NCBI RefSeq assembly: GCF_025717065.2
Contig: NZ_JAOVZO020000003.1
Coordinates: forward strand, 806,001 to 870,000
Direction of reading: 5' to 3'
Length of the DNA: 64,000 nt
Source: Tahibacter soli
GTDB taxonomy: Bacteria; Pseudomonadota; Gammaproteobacteria; Xanthomonadales; Rhodanobacteraceae
Positions 1 through 8,902 of the stretch are shown piece after piece; the stretch's first letter is position 1; the number at the start of each line of letters is the position of its first letter. The notes beneath the pieces were generated by a model that saw only the letters and a program-made list of their open reading frames with translations, was not told the origin of the DNA and did not search any database. The translations under genes and the position numbers were made by a program.

Positions 1-1116
1 AGTCTCTACGTCGCGGGCACGGCGTCGGGCGACCGGCGCATCGTCAGCGCCTGGCTCGACGAGAGCGGCGGCCTCGATACGCGCTTCTCGGACGATGGCA
101 AGGAGTCGTTCGACCTGCCGCCCGCGGTGCGCACCGCGTACGGCGAAACGGGGCTGTGCCAGAGCGACGGCAAGGTCGTCGTCGCGATGGAATTCGCCGA
201 CGCGAACGACGTCGGCACGCTGATGCTCGTCAAGCTCGACCCGGCCACGGGCAAGCCCGACCCGGCGTTCGGCGCGGCCGGCTGGGTGTCGTTCGACGTC
301 AGCGCGCAGGTCGGCGGGCTGAACAAGATCGAAGTGCCGACGCTCGTCAGTCCCGGCCGCGACGGCGACATCCTCGTCGGGGGCTGGTACGACGACGTGC
401 GCGGCCTGCGGCACGGCTATCTCGTGCGCGTGACGCGCAACGGCGTCGTCGCGGCGTTCGCGTCGGCCGCGGCGTTCGACGTCACCGCGTCGATGTTCGG
501 CGCGGCGGTCGCGTCGCCGGACGGCGCGATCTGGGCGGCGACCGTGCATGCATCGTACCCGGGCATGCCGTCGACGCTCGTCAGGCTCGACTACGCGACG
601 TTGAAGTTTCAGGAAAAACTGCAGGCGTCGCTCGGCGCGGGTTTCGTGCCGCGCAGCGGCCGGCTCGTCGACGACGCGCTGGTGCTCGCCGGCGCGACCG
701 GTACGACGCCGGTCGTGTCGATCGTGCGCGAGCGCGGCTACACGCAGACGCCGCTGCCGGCGATTCCGGGCGCGAACGCCGTACGGTCGGCGCAGGTCGT
801 GCCGCGCGCGAACGGCAATCTCCTCGTTGCCGCGCACGTGCTCGACGCGCGCGATTTCGGCTTCGGCTACTACTTCGCCTCGCTCGTGCGCGCACCCGAC
901 GACGCGCTGGCGCCCGATCCTGCGTTCGGCGTCGGCGGCGTGTCGTTCACGACGCCGACGATCGTGACCGGCTGCACGCCGGTCGGTCCGCAGTTCGCGC
1001 GCATGACGCTGTGGAACGACCGCCCGGTATGGGTCGGTTCGGCCACCGTGTGCGATCCGGGCCGTCCGGCGCACCTCGACTATCTCGTCCTGCGCCTGAA
1101 GGCGCCGGGGGCCTGA
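1..1116 (+). CDS. Delta-60-repeat exported protein, 5' end outside window
   Basis: The reading frame is open from base 1, so the true start lies upstream and only the last 371 codons are seen. The protein has repeated blocks of the form D-x-x-F-(S/G)-x-x-G followed by a VGG or VAG strand, as in delta-60 repeat beta-propeller-like proteins. It is clearly paralogous to the next gene: both share the ordered blocks GTAS-DRR-VS-WL, SFDLP, YGETGLC-SDGKV, NPGRDGD or SPGRDGD, and FRPRSGR-like motifs. It is presumably exported like its paralogue, but the signal peptide is outside the window. It ends LRLKAPGA and lacks the LIFRDGFQ tail of the paralogue. The next gene starts 47 bases downstream in the same direction. 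Function is unknown. Confidence 0.8.
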   Translation, partial: SLYVAGTASGDRRIVSAWLDESGGLDTRFSDDGKESFDLPPAVRTAYGETGLCQSDGKVVVAMEFADANDVGTLMLVKLDPATGKPDPAFGAAGWVSFDVSAQVGGLNKIEVPTLVSPGRDGDILVGGWYDDVRGLRHGYLVRVTRNGVVAAFASAAAFDVTASMFGAAVASPDGAIWAATVHASYPGMPSTLVRLDYATLKFQEKLQASLGAGFVPRSGRLVDDALVLAGATGTTPVVSIVRERGYTQTPLPAIPGANAVRSAQVVPRANGNLLVAAHVLDARDFGFGYYFASLVRAPDDALAPDPAFGVGGVSFTTPTIVTGCTPVGPQFARMTLWNDRPVWVGSATVCDPGRPAHLDYLVLRLKAPGA

Positions 1117-1163
1117 CGCTGCGCGCCGCCGCCGTTCGCGGCGGCGGCGCCTGGGAGACGAAC

Positions 1164-2462
1164 ATGCAAAAGTTCATCGTATACCTGTGGCTTCTCGCCG
1201 CCGGCACCGCGGGCGCCGCGAGCGACCCCGACCTGTCGTTCGGCAGTTCCGGCGTGATGCGCTACGGCTTCGACGCCGTCGGCGGCGGTCGCAACGATCG
1301 CGCCGGTGTCGCGTGCCCCGGACCGCGCGGCAGCCTGTTCGCGGTCGGCACGGCGTCGAGCGACCGCCGCGTCGTCAGCGTCTGGCTCGCCGAGAACGGC
1401 GCGCTCGACCCGAGCTTCTCGGACGACGGCAAGCAGTCGTTCGACCTGCCGGCCGCCTGGCCTACTCTCTACGGCGAAACGGGCCTGTGCGGCAGCGACG
1501 GCAAGGTGACGTTCGCGTTCGAAAGCGCCGATGCGAACGACGAGGGCCGGCTGACCCTGCTGCGCATCAATCCGGCCGACGGCCTGCCCGACGCGTCGTT
1601 CGGCACCGGCGGTCGCGTCGACGTCGATCTCGACGCGTACGCGACGGGGCTCGGCGAGATCGAATCGATCGTCGCGGTGAACCCGGGCCGCGACGGCGAT
1701 CTGATCGTCACGGGCTGGTACGACCGGCCGGGTGACGCGTCGAGCGGTTTCGTCGTGCGGATCACGGCGACCGGCGGCGTCGCGGCGGTCGCGTTCGCCG
1801 AAGCGTTCGATGCGACGAGCCACCAGTTCGTCGCGGCGATGCCGTCGCCCGACGGCGCGCTGTGGGTCGCCGGCACCACCGACGGCGCGCCGCGCGGCGG
1901 GCGCGTGTACCGGCTCGACTACGCGACGCTCGCCTGGCTCGGCACGGCCGCGACGCTGCCCGCGGGTTTCGAACCGCGCAGCGGGCGCGCGCTCGACGCC
2001 GGCGCGTTCGCGCTCGCCGGCCGCATCGACGAGGCGGTGCCGGCCGTCGCGCTGTTGACCGCGTCCGGGGCGAGCGCGTTGGCGCTGCCGCCGGTGCCGA
2101 GCGCGCACCTCGTGGTCGACGCGCAGATCGTGCCGTTGTCGAACGGCACCTACGCGGTGGCGGCCGACGTCGTCAACGCCTCGAATCTGCGCTTCGGCTT
2201 CTACTTCGCCGGCGTGCGCCGCGCCGGCGGCGCGTTCGCGCTCGAGACGACGTTCGGCGAGGACGGCTCGCGGCTCGTACCCGCGGGCTTCGGCACGGGC
2301 TGCGGGTTCGCGGCGTTCGATCTCGGACGCGTGACGGTCTGGCGCGACCGGCCGGTCTGGTTCGGCACCGCGCAGGTGTGCGACACGATCTCGCAGCACA
2401 ACGACTATCTGTTCTTGCGCCTGACGCGTTCGGACCTGATTTTCCGCGACGGTTTTCAATGA
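1164..2462 (+). CDS. Delta-60-repeat exported protein with C-terminal LIFRDGFQ tail
   Basis: This is a complete 432-residue protein. The start ATG at 1164 follows GGGAGA at about 8 bases and gives a signal peptide (MQKFIVYLWLLAAGTAGAA). A longer upstream extension of the frame exists but is Arg-rich shadow sequence. Mature repeats begin with DPDLSFGSSG, a delta-60 repeat signature, and recur along the protein. The C-terminus LIFRDGFQ resembles the short xxFxDGFE-type tail found on many exported proteins of Lysobacterales; its role as a sorting or anchoring signal is inferred. It is a tandem duplicate of the preceding gene and lies 45 bases upstream of the sigma factor gene at 2508, so it may be cotranscribed with that sigma/kinase pair. 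The molecular function is not recognised. Confidence 0.85.
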   Translation: MQKFIVYLWLLAAGTAGAASDPDLSFGSSGVMRYGFDAVGGGRNDRAGVACPGPRGSLFAVGTASSDRRVVSVWLAENGALDPSFSDDGKQSFDLPAAWPTLYGETGLCGSDGKVTFAFESADANDEGRLTLLRINPADGLPDASFGTGGRVDVDLDAYATGLGEIESIVAVNPGRDGDLIVTGWYDRPGDASSGFVVRITATGGVAAVAFAEAFDATSHQFVAAMPSPDGALWVAGTTDGAPRGGRVYRLDYATLAWLGTAATLPAGFEPRSGRALDAGAFALAGRIDEAVPAVALLTASGASALALPPVPSAHLVVDAQIVPLSNGTYAVAADVVNASNLRFGFYFAGVRRAGGAFALETTFGEDGSRLVPAGFGTGCGFAAFDLGRVTVWRDRPVWFGTAQVCDTISQHNDYLFLRLTRSDLIFRDGFQ

Positions 2463-2494
2463 GCGGCGCGCGCGTCGCGCCGACGCGCGGTGTC

Positions 2495-2500
2495 GTATGC
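2495..2500 (+). promoter_or_regulatory. Candidate -10 element for the module A sigma factor
   Basis: TATGCT ends 7 bases before the ATG at 2508, so transcription from it would give an essentially leaderless mRNA. No convincing -35 hexamer is visible. GGAG at 2502-2505 could also act as a weak ribosome site very close to the start. Confidence 0.3.
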
Positions 2501-2507
2501 TGGAGCG

Positions 2508-3074
2508 ATGAACCATGACGACATCACCGGAATGCTCAAGGCGTGGTCCGCCGGCGATGCCGCCGCGCGCGACGCGGTGTTCGAACGCATGTACGCGCAG
2601 TTGAAGCGCCTCGCGGTCGGCGCGCTGCGCGCGCAGGCGGGGCAGGCGACGTTCGAGCCGACCGTGCTGCTCAACGACGCGCTGCTCAAGCTCGTCGGCA
2701 GCGAGGCGCCGCGGGCGCACGATCGCGGCCATTTCGCCGGCATCGTCGCGCGCGCGATGCGGCAGGTGCTCGTCGACCGCAGCCGCCGCCGCCTCGCCGA
2801 CAAGCGCGGCGCCGGCCAGCGCCCGCTGTCGCTCGACGAGGCGCACGACCTGCCGGCCGCGACGCCCGAGTCGGTGCTCGGCTTCGACCGCGTGCTCGAC
2901 GAATTCGCCGACCTCGATCCGCAGGCCGCCGAAGTCGTGCACCTGCGCGTGTTCGCGGGCCTGACGATCGACGAAACCGCGCAGGCGCTCGGCCTGCACC
3001 CCTCGTCGGTCAATCGCGAATGGGCGCATGCGCGCGCGTGGCTCAAGGAGCGTCTCGACCATGGCGGCGGATGA
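2508..3074 (+). CDS. ECF sigma factor, kinase-linked type (module A)
   Basis: This 188-residue sigma-70 factor belongs to the ECF type linked to Ser/Thr kinases (Sigma70_ECF/TIGR02999-like, comparable to ECF43). Region 2 runs from about residue 5 to 95 and includes FAGIVARAMRQVLVDRSRRR. Region 4 (about 130-185) has the helix-turn-helix TIDETAQALGLHPSSVNREW. At the place where ordinary ECF factors carry the acidic DAED of region 2.2, this one has EPTV (residues 50-53), with Thr52 at the third position. It overlaps the downstream kinase gene by 14 bases, implying coupled translation. No anti-sigma gene is present. The inferred role is transcription of target genes once modified by the adjacent kinase; the targets may be the delta-60 genes just upstream. 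Confidence 0.88.
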   Translation: MNHDDITGMLKAWSAGDAAARDAVFERMYAQLKRLAVGALRAQAGQATFEPTVLLNDALLKLVGSEAPRAHDRGHFAGIVARAMRQVLVDRSRRRLADKRGAGQRPLSLDEAHDLPAATPESVLGFDRVLDEFADLDPQAAEVVHLRVFAGLTIDETAQALGLHPSSVNREWAHARAWLKERLDHGGG

Positions 3075-5472
3075 CGCGGCGCGCGCCGCGTACCGCGCGC
3101 AAAAAGAGGCGCTGCAGGCACTGCTCGCGCTGACCGGCGAGGAACGCGCCGCCGCGCTCGCGGCGCTCGCGGCGCGCGACGCGGCGCTCGCGCGCATCGT
3201 CGAGGCGCGGCTCGCCGCGGCCGGCGAACCCGAGCCTGCGAACGATCGCGAACGCGAAGCGGCGCCGCCGTCGATCGCGCGCTACCGCGTGCACGGAGAG
3301 ATCGGCCGCGGCGGCATGGGCCGCGTCTGGCTCGCGCAGCGCGCCGACGACGCCGACGCGCAGAAGCTCGCGATCAAGCAGGTGCGCGCCGACCTGTCGG
3401 ATGCCGAAACGCAGCGGCGCTTCGAGGCCGAGCGGCGCATCCTGTCGCGCCTGGATCATCCGCACATCGTGCCGCTCGTCGATGCGGGCCGCGACGCCGA
3501 CGGACGGCCGTTTCTCGTCACGCCGTACGTCGAAGGCACGACGATCGACGCGTACGCCGATGCGCACGCGCTCGACGTGCGCGCACGCGTCGCGCTCGTG
3601 CGCGACGTCGTGGCGGCGCTCGCGCACGCACACGAACATCTCATCGTGCATCGCGATCTGAAACCGGCCAACGTGCTCGTCGACACGACGGGCCGCGTGC
3701 GCCTGCTCGACTTCGGCATCGCCAAGATGCTCGACGCCGCGACCGAGCCGACCGCGGCCGGGCATTCGCTGATGACGCTGCGCTACGCGGCGCCCGAGCA
3801 GATCGCGGGCGACCGGCTCGGCGTCGGCTGCGACCTGTACGCGGCCGGCGTGCTGCTGTACGAACTCCTCGCCGGCCATTCGCCTTATGCGCAGCATCGC
3901 GAGCCGGCCGCGCTGATCCACGCGATCGCGAACACGCCGGCGCCGCCGCTGCCGCGGCGCGACCGGCGCGGCGAACGCCTGCCGCGCGATCTTGCCGCGA
4001 TCGTCGAAAAACTCCTGCGCAAGCGGCCCGAGGAACGCTACCGCTCGGCCGAATCGCTCGCCGACGAACTCGATCGCTGGCTCGCGGGGCAACCGGTACA
4101 GGCGCTCGCGGGCGAGCGCGGCTACCGCGCGCAGCGCTGGCTGCGGCGGCGCTGGCCGTGGGTCGCCGCGGCGGCGATTCTGCTCGGCCTCGGCATTTTC
4201 CACACGGTGCGGCTCGACCGGCAGCTCGCCGTGACGCAGCGCGAGCGCGACAAGGCGAACGCGATCGCCGAGTTCTTCTATTCGCTGTTCAAGGATGCCG
4301 CGCCGAAGGCCGCGCGCGACGGCGAGATCACCGCGCGCGCGCTGCTCGATGTCGGCGACGCGCGTCTCGACGCATTGGAACGCGAATCGAAATCGCCGCA
4401 GGCCGTTGCCGCGCTGATGGTCGAAGTGGCGCGCGCGCGCAACCATCTCGGGCAGCCGGCGCGGACGGTCGACCTCGGCGAGCGCGCCGCGGCGATCCTG
4501 CGCCGCGAGGACGCGCCGGTCGCGCTCGCCGACGCGCTGCGCGCCGCGGCGGTGGGCCACTACAAGCTGGACCACAAGCGCGAATACCTCGAACGCTCGC
4601 GCGAGGCGCTGGCCGTGCTCGAAGGCGCCGGCGCCACCGACGACAAGTTGTACGCCGGGCTGCTCGGCAACGTCGGGCTCGCGCACTTCATGCTCGGCGA
4701 GTACGACGCCGCCTGGCGCTATGCCGACCGCACGGTCGCGCTCGCGGGCGAGAAGCTGCCGGAGGGCCGTTCGGCGTACGTCAACGCGCTGGCGAACGCC
4801 GGCGGCATGGCGATGGTGGCCGGCGATCAGGCGCGCGCGTATCGCCTGCTCGAAGTGGCCGAGCGAGAGGCGCGCCTGATCGAGCCGCGCGCGCCCGACC
4901 AGGAGCTGTTCGTCGCGCGCAATCTCGCGGCGGTCGCGCGCGAATCGGGAAAGCTCGACGAGGCGCGCGAGCGCTACGACACGCTGGTCGCCGGTTCGCG
5001 TGCGTTTCACGGCGAAGGCCACGCGGATCTCATCAGCGCGCTGATGGGCCGCGGCGAGACGGCGCTCGCGCAGGCGCGCCACGACGATGCCGCGCGCGAT
5101 CTCGACGACGCGCGCGCGCAAGGCGCGCGCGCGTACCCGGCCGGGCACGGGCAGCTGCTCGACATCGACGGGCTGCGCGCGTTCGTGCTGCTCGAACGCG
5201 GCGACCTCGCGGCGGCGCGCGCGCTGCTCGAGGCGAATGCGACGGCGCGCGCGGGCGAGGCGATCGTCGAGGCGCAGCCGCGGCTCGAAGCGGTGGCGCT
5301 GGCGCGCACGCGGTGCGCAAGTGCGTCGAACGAGGAGATGAAGGCGGCGTTCGCCGGACTGGAGGCGGCGAAGAATATTTCGGCGTGGCAGAAGGCGATG
5401 GCGCAGCGGTGGCGCGATGCCTGCGTCCCGAACCCTCTCCCCCGAGCTCGCCTTGGGGAGAGGGCAGGGTGA
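3061..5472 (+). CDS. Membrane Ser/Thr protein kinase with TPR-like C-terminal region (module A)
   Basis: This is an 803-residue Hanks-type kinase. The start ATG at 3061 follows AAGGAG by 10 bases. The kinase domain spans about residues 75-350: glycine loop GEIGRGGMG, Lys106 in AIKQV, catalytic Asp199 in HRDLKPAN, Asp217 in DFGIAK, and the APE motif in RYAAPEQ. A single hydrophobic segment at about 365-383 (WPWVAAAAILLGLGIFH) would place the remaining 420 residues, rich in TPR-like helix pairs, in the periplasm. The sequence carries no PASTA repeats. The likely partner is the overlapping ECF sigma factor. The last residues, NPLPRARLGERAG, are encoded by a REP-like palindrome (5433-5477), so the ancestral C-terminus was probably near DACVP. 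A long antisense frame is a GC-bias shadow. Confidence 0.9.
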   Translation: MAADDAARAAYRAQKEALQALLALTGEERAAALAALAARDAALARIVEARLAAAGEPEPANDREREAAPPSIARYRVHGEIGRGGMGRVWLAQRADDADAQKLAIKQVRADLSDAETQRRFEAERRILSRLDHPHIVPLVDAGRDADGRPFLVTPYVEGTTIDAYADAHALDVRARVALVRDVVAALAHAHEHLIVHRDLKPANVLVDTTGRVRLLDFGIAKMLDAATEPTAAGHSLMTLRYAAPEQIAGDRLGVGCDLYAAGVLLYELLAGHSPYAQHREPAALIHAIANTPAPPLPRRDRRGERLPRDLAAIVEKLLRKRPEERYRSAESLADELDRWLAGQPVQALAGERGYRAQRWLRRRWPWVAAAAILLGLGIFHTVRLDRQLAVTQRERDKANAIAEFFYSLFKDAAPKAARDGEITARALLDVGDARLDALERESKSPQAVAALMVEVARARNHLGQPARTVDLGERAAAILRREDAPVALADALRAAAVGHYKLDHKREYLERSREALAVLEGAGATDDKLYAGLLGNVGLAHFMLGEYDAAWRYADRTVALAGEKLPEGRSAYVNALANAGGMAMVAGDQARAYRLLEVAEREARLIEPRAPDQELFVARNLAAVARESGKLDEARERYDTLVAGSRAFHGEGHADLISALMGRGETALAQARHDDAARDLDDARAQGARAYPAGHGQLLDIDGLRAFVLLERGDLAAARALLEANATARAGEAIVEAQPRLEAVALARTRCASASNEEMKAAFAGLEAAKNISAWQKAMAQRWRDACVPNPLPRARLGERAG

Positions 5473-5477
5473 GAGGG
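5433..5477 (-). repeat. REP-like palindromic element, copy 1
   Basis: CCCTCTCCCC and GGGGAGAGGG form a 10-bp stem with a 12-base loop (5433-5464), followed by AGGGTGAGAGGG. On the minus strand this reads CCCTCTCACCC then CCCTCTCCCC, the same order as copy 2 on the plus strand. The element covers the last codons and the stop of the kinase gene. It lies between two convergent genes, so it could also act as a transcription terminator structure. Confidence 0.75.
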
Positions 5478-5557
5478 CGACGCCTCCGACCGTGATGCGT
5501 TCCGATTGTCGCGCGGGCGTCTTGCGATAAACGAATCACGCGGGAAACCGACGCGTC

Positions 5558-5603
5558 GCCCCCTCACCCCGACCCTCTCCCCCGACGGCGTCGGGGGAGA
5601 GGG
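5558..5603 (+). repeat. REP-like palindromic element, copy 2, inverted to copy 1
   Basis: The element starts GCCCCCTCACCCCGA and continues into a perfect 14-bp stem (CCCTCTCCCCCGAC, loop GGC, GTCGGGGGAGAGGG) at 5573-5603. With copy 1 it makes a head-to-head pair about 80 bases apart, the arrangement of a bacterial interspersed mosaic element. It is just downstream of the kbl stop codon. Confidence 0.75.
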
Positions 5604-5624
5604 AGTCCGTCGTCGAACGTCGCG

Positions 5625-6818
5625 TCAATCCTTCAACACGCCGAGCTTCTTCCCGACCTTCACGAACGCCTCCACCGCGCGATCGATCTGCTCGAACGTA
5701 TGCGCCGCGCTCATCTGCGTGCGGATGCGCGCCTGGCCCTGCGGCACCACCGGGTAGAAGAAGCCGATCACGTAGATGCCCTCGTCGAGCAGCTCCTTCG
5801 CGAACGCCTGCGCGAGCTTCGCGTCGTACAGCATCACCGGCACGATCGCATGCTGGCCGGGCCGCAGATCGAAGCCCGCCGCCGTCATGCGCTCGCGGAA
5901 ACGCGCGGCGTTCGCTTCGACGCGGTCGCGCAGCTCGGTCGAGCGCGTCAGCATTTCGAACACCTTGAGCGACGCGGCCACCAGCGGCGGCGGCAGCGTG
6001 TTCGAGAACAGATACGGGCGCGAGCGCTGGCGCAGCAGATCGACGATTTCGCGCCGGCCGGTCGTGAAGCCGCCCGAGCCGCCGCCGAGCGCCTTGCCGA
6101 GCGTCGAGGTGAACACGTCCACCTTGTCCATCACGCCGTGCAGCTCGGCCGAACCGCGGCCGGTCCGGCCGACGAAGCCGGTCGCGTGCGAGTCGTCGAC
6201 CATCAGCAGCGCGCCGTACTTTTCCTTGAGGCGCACGATCTCGTCGAGCTTGGCGATATAGCCGTCCATCGAGAACACGCCGTCGGTGGCGATCAGGCGC
6301 GTGCGCTTTTCTTGCGTTTCAGCGAGGTGCTTTTCGAGTTCGGCCATGTCGCCGTTCGCGTAGCGGCGGCGCTCGGCCTTGCACAGCCGGATGCCGTCGA
6401 TGATCGAGGCGTGGTTGAGCGCGTCGGAGATGACGGCGTCTTCGTCGGAGAGGATCGTCTCGAACAGCCCGCCGTTCGCGTCGAAGCAGCTCGTGTAGAG
6501 AATGGTGTCGTCGGTGCCGAAGAACTCGCTGATGCGCGCTTCGAGCGACTTGTGCAGGTCCTGCGTGCCGCAGATGAAGCGCACCGAGGCGAGGCCGAAG
6601 CCGTGCGTGTCGAGCGCTTCTTTCGCCGCGTCGATGATCTCACGGTTGTCGGCGAGACCGAGGTAATTGTTCGCGCAGAAGTTCAGCACTTCGCGGCCGT
6701 CGCCGGTCTTGATCGCGGCCGACTGCGGCGTGGTGATGATGCGTTCGGTCTTGTACAGGCCTTGATCGCGGATCGCGTCGAGTTCGGTCGCGATTCGCTC
6801 GCGGGCGGCGTAGTCCAT
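5625..6818 (-). CDS. kbl: Glycine C-acetyltransferase (2-amino-3-ketobutyrate CoA ligase)
   Basis: This 397-residue PLP enzyme cleaves 2-amino-3-ketobutyrate with CoA to glycine and acetyl-CoA, the second step of threonine degradation after threonine dehydrogenase. Visible motifs are [11 protein letters not shown] near the N-terminus, the aspartate region [11 protein letters not shown], and the PLP-lysine region [14 protein letters not shown]. The start [10 protein letters not shown] gives the family length (about 398); an upstream in-frame start would add 14 poorly conserved residues. The usual partner tdh is not adjacent but lies 9.6 kb away on the same strand. A possible -10 element (CACAAT on the minus strand at 6849-6854) lies in the short divergent gap to the next gene. 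Confidence 0.95.
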   Translation of the reverse strand: MDYAARERIATELDAIRDQGLYKTERIITTPQSAAIKTGDGREVLNFCANNYLGLADNREIIDAAKEALDTHGFGLASVRFICGTQDLHKSLEARISEFFGTDDTILYTSCFDANGGLFETILSDEDAVISDALNHASIIDGIRLCKAERRRYANGDMAELEKHLAETQEKRTRLIATDGVFSMDGYIAKLDEIVRLKEKYGALLMVDDSHATGFVGRTGRGSAELHGVMDKVDVFTSTLGKALGGGSGGFTTGRREIVDLLRQRSRPYLFSNTLPPPLVAASLKVFEMLTRSTELRDRVEANAARFRERMTAAGFDLRPGQHAIVPVMLYDAKLAQAFAKELLDEGIYVIGFFYPVVPQGQARIRTQMSAAHTFEQIDRAVEAFVKVGKKLGVLKD

Positions 6819-6922
6819 GGCGGTGTCTCGGCAGGCGGGAAGAACGCGATTGTGCGCCATGACGTACGCCGCGGGCCACCCGTCGGCTATGCTGCGCGCT
6901 TTGCCGGGACCGGGGACGACCC

Positions 6923-8086
6923 ATGCGCAAGTACTGCCTCGTATTGCTGATCGCCGCCTTCGGCGTCGCGCATGCCGCGCCGCGCACCGTGCCGCCCGAA
7001 GTGCTCGCGACGATCGTCGACGACGTGCCGTATCCGCTGCCGCGCGGCCTGTCGGCCGACGAGGTGCGCGGGTTCGTGCTGCCCGACGCGCTCGCGACGC
7101 CGTTCGCGCCGCCCGCGGGCGCGGTCCGCGCGCAGGCCGAGTACGAGGACAACAGCGGCATCCTCGTGCGCTGGGGCTCGTTCAACGCGCTGCTGACGCA
7201 GATGACCGTGGCGATCACGACCGGCGATCCCGACGCCCGCGTCTACGTCGTCGTCACCGGCACGACGCAGCAGGCGAGCGCGACATCGACGCTCGCCGGC
7301 GCCGGCGCCGACATGACGCGCGTCGCGTTCATCACGCAAAACTGCACCGGTTCGACGTGCAGTACGTGGATGCGCGACTACGGTCCTCGCTTCATCGACG
7401 ACGCCGGCCGCCGCGCCGCGGTCGACCACGTCTACAACCGTCCGGGGCGCACGGCCGACGATGCGTTTCCGGGCGTCTGGCGCACCTACTCGGGCGAGCC
7501 GAAGTACGACATCCCGCTCGTGCACGGCGGTGGCAATTTCCACTTGTTTCGCAATCGCGACGCGTTCATGACGCGTCTCATCGTCAACGAAAATCCGAGC
7601 CTGAGCGAGCAGCAGATCAAGGACTACTACCTCGCGTACCAGGGCCTCGACGTCACGCTCGTCGATCCGTTTCCGACGAGCTACGACTCGACCCAGCACA
7701 TCGACATGTGGATGCTGCCGCTCGCCGACGGCAAGGTGCTCGTGAGCAGGCATGCCTCGACCGACGGCGTGCCGTACACCGTTACCGAAAGCACCGCGAC
7801 GCTGCTCGCCGGCCGCGGCTACGACGTCGTACGCACGCCGGCGTGGCGCGCCGGCGGCGCGCACTACACGTACGCGAACGCGGTGCTGCTCAACAAGGTC
7901 GCGCTCGTGTGCCAGTTCAACGGATACGCGACGCAGAACGCGGAAGCGCTCGCGACGTTCACCGCCGCGCTGCCCGAGCGCAGCGTGGTCGGCGTCGACT
8001 GCTCGGACATCATCGGCCTCGCCGGCGCGATCCACTGCATCGTGATGCACGTGCCCGACCTTCTGTTCCGGTCGGGCAACGACTGA
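6923..8086 (+). CDS. Secreted agmatine/peptidylarginine deiminase family protein
   Basis: This 387-residue protein has a signal peptide ([19 protein letters not shown]) and a bacterial peptidylarginine/agmatine deiminase (PPAD-type) domain. Diagnostic motifs are WMRDYGP, HGGGNF, the catalytic-His region TQHIDMWM, and the nucleophile region GAIHCIVMH with its Cys near the C-terminus. Family members hydrolyse a guanidino group to a ureido group plus ammonia. Export suggests an extracellular or periplasmic arginine substrate rather than the cytoplasmic agmatine pathway, but the substrate cannot be read from sequence. The C-terminus DLLFRSGND resembles a degenerate FxDGFE tail. A TATGCT -10-like sequence lies at 6888-6893. 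Confidence 0.85.
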   Translation: MRKYCLVLLIAAFGVAHAAPRTVPPEVLATIVDDVPYPLPRGLSADEVRGFVLPDALATPFAPPAGAVRAQAEYEDNSGILVRWGSFNALLTQMTVAITTGDPDARVYVVVTGTTQQASATSTLAGAGADMTRVAFITQNCTGSTCSTWMRDYGPRFIDDAGRRAAVDHVYNRPGRTADDAFPGVWRTYSGEPKYDIPLVHGGGNFHLFRNRDAFMTRLIVNENPSLSEQQIKDYYLAYQGLDVTLVDPFPTSYDSTQHIDMWMLPLADGKVLVSRHASTDGVPYTVTESTATLLAGRGYDVVRTPAWRAGGAHYTYANAVLLNKVALVCQFNGYATQNAEALATFTAALPERSVVGVDCSDIIGLAGAIHCIVMHVPDLLFRSGND

Positions 8087-8090
8087 CGCG

Positions 8091-8816
8091 TCAGCAGCCC
8101 TGCGGCGGCTGCGAGCCGCTGCACAGCTCCACCGGCAGCACGATGTCCTCCTGCGACGTGCGGAAGATCACGTCGTCGTCGACGAACACCGGTGTTTCGA
8201 GATAGCCGACGACGGCGATCGCGGGGTTCAGGCGCCAGCGGATCTTCTGGTCGCCGTTCTGCACGACGCTCGACTTGAGCGGCACGAAGATCTCCATCCA
8301 CGAGCCTTGCCGCATCGCCCATCCGCCGCCGCCGGCACCGCCGCGCGGCGCGCGTACGGCGAGGCCTTCCAGGCCCTGGGGCAGCGTCTGCGGGCAGCCG
8401 TACGTCGCCTCGTTCGCGTAGTTGAACAGCACGTTGTTCGGCGTGATGCCGAAGCAGAACACCGGATCGGTCGTCGAGATCGCGGTCTGGATGCCGGGCG
8501 GCAGGATCAGCTCGAGGCCGACGACGCTGCCGCCGCACGGATTGCCGGGGTGGCTCACCAGCACGTGCGTGTAGAACACTTCGCCGACGCCCGGCGGATT
8601 GCTCGGCGGCAGGTACGAAAAGCCCGCGTAGCCGGACGTGCGCACCTGGAAGATCGGCGGATCGGAAATGCACGCGGTGTTGGTGCCGACGTTGACGAGG
8701 CCGCCGTTGAACCAGCGCACGACGACGTTGGGGGTCACCGCCGAATCGGCGGCGGGTATCGAGGAATCGACGCTCGCGCCGGTCGCGAGCAGGGCGGCGA
8801 ACAACAGGGTTTGCAT
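8091..8816 (-). CDS. Exported protein of unknown function, tandem paralogue 1 (module B)
   Basis: This 241-residue protein starts at ATG 8816, placed by CGGAG 8 bases upstream and by the signal peptide MQTLLFAALLATGASV. An earlier ATG at 8837 would hide the signal. It shares ordered blocks with the gene at 8986-9717: WFNG, NxGTN-ACxxDPPI, GYAGFSYLPP, GEVFYTH, SHPGNPC, LELILPPG-QTA, DPVFCF, YGCPQT, QGLEGL, FRTSxE and a terminal QGC. Conserved cysteines suggest disulphides outside the cytoplasm. No known domain was recognised. It lies downstream of the module B sigma/kinase genes and is co-directional with them. Confidence 0.8.
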   Translation of the reverse strand: MQTLLFAALLATGASVDSSIPAADSAVTPNVVVRWFNGGLVNVGTNTACISDPPIFQVRTSGYAGFSYLPPSNPPGVGEVFYTHVLVSHPGNPCGGSVVGLELILPPGIQTAISTTDPVFCFGITPNNVLFNYANEATYGCPQTLPQGLEGLAVRAPRGGAGGGGWAMRQGSWMEIFVPLKSSVVQNGDQKIRWRLNPAIAVVGYLETPVFVDDDVIFRTSQEDIVLPVELCSGSQPPQGC

Positions 8817-8902
8817 GAGGCGCTCCGCAGGTTTCATCTGCGCGCCAAGGACGTAAAGCGGCGACGCAAACCCTCGCGGGGCGGCGCGATGCGCAACGAG
8901 CG

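Noticed and set aside
2508-3074. The kinase-linked sigma factors considered as ordinary anti-sigma-controlled ECF factors
   Set aside because: None of the three has an adjacent anti-sigma gene or zinc-binding anti-sigma motif nearby. Each is tied to a kinase gene instead.
3061-5472. Kinases considered as PknB-type with PASTA repeats
   Set aside because: The part after the membrane segment is Ala-rich paired helices, not PASTA beta domains, and no cell-wall cluster is nearby.
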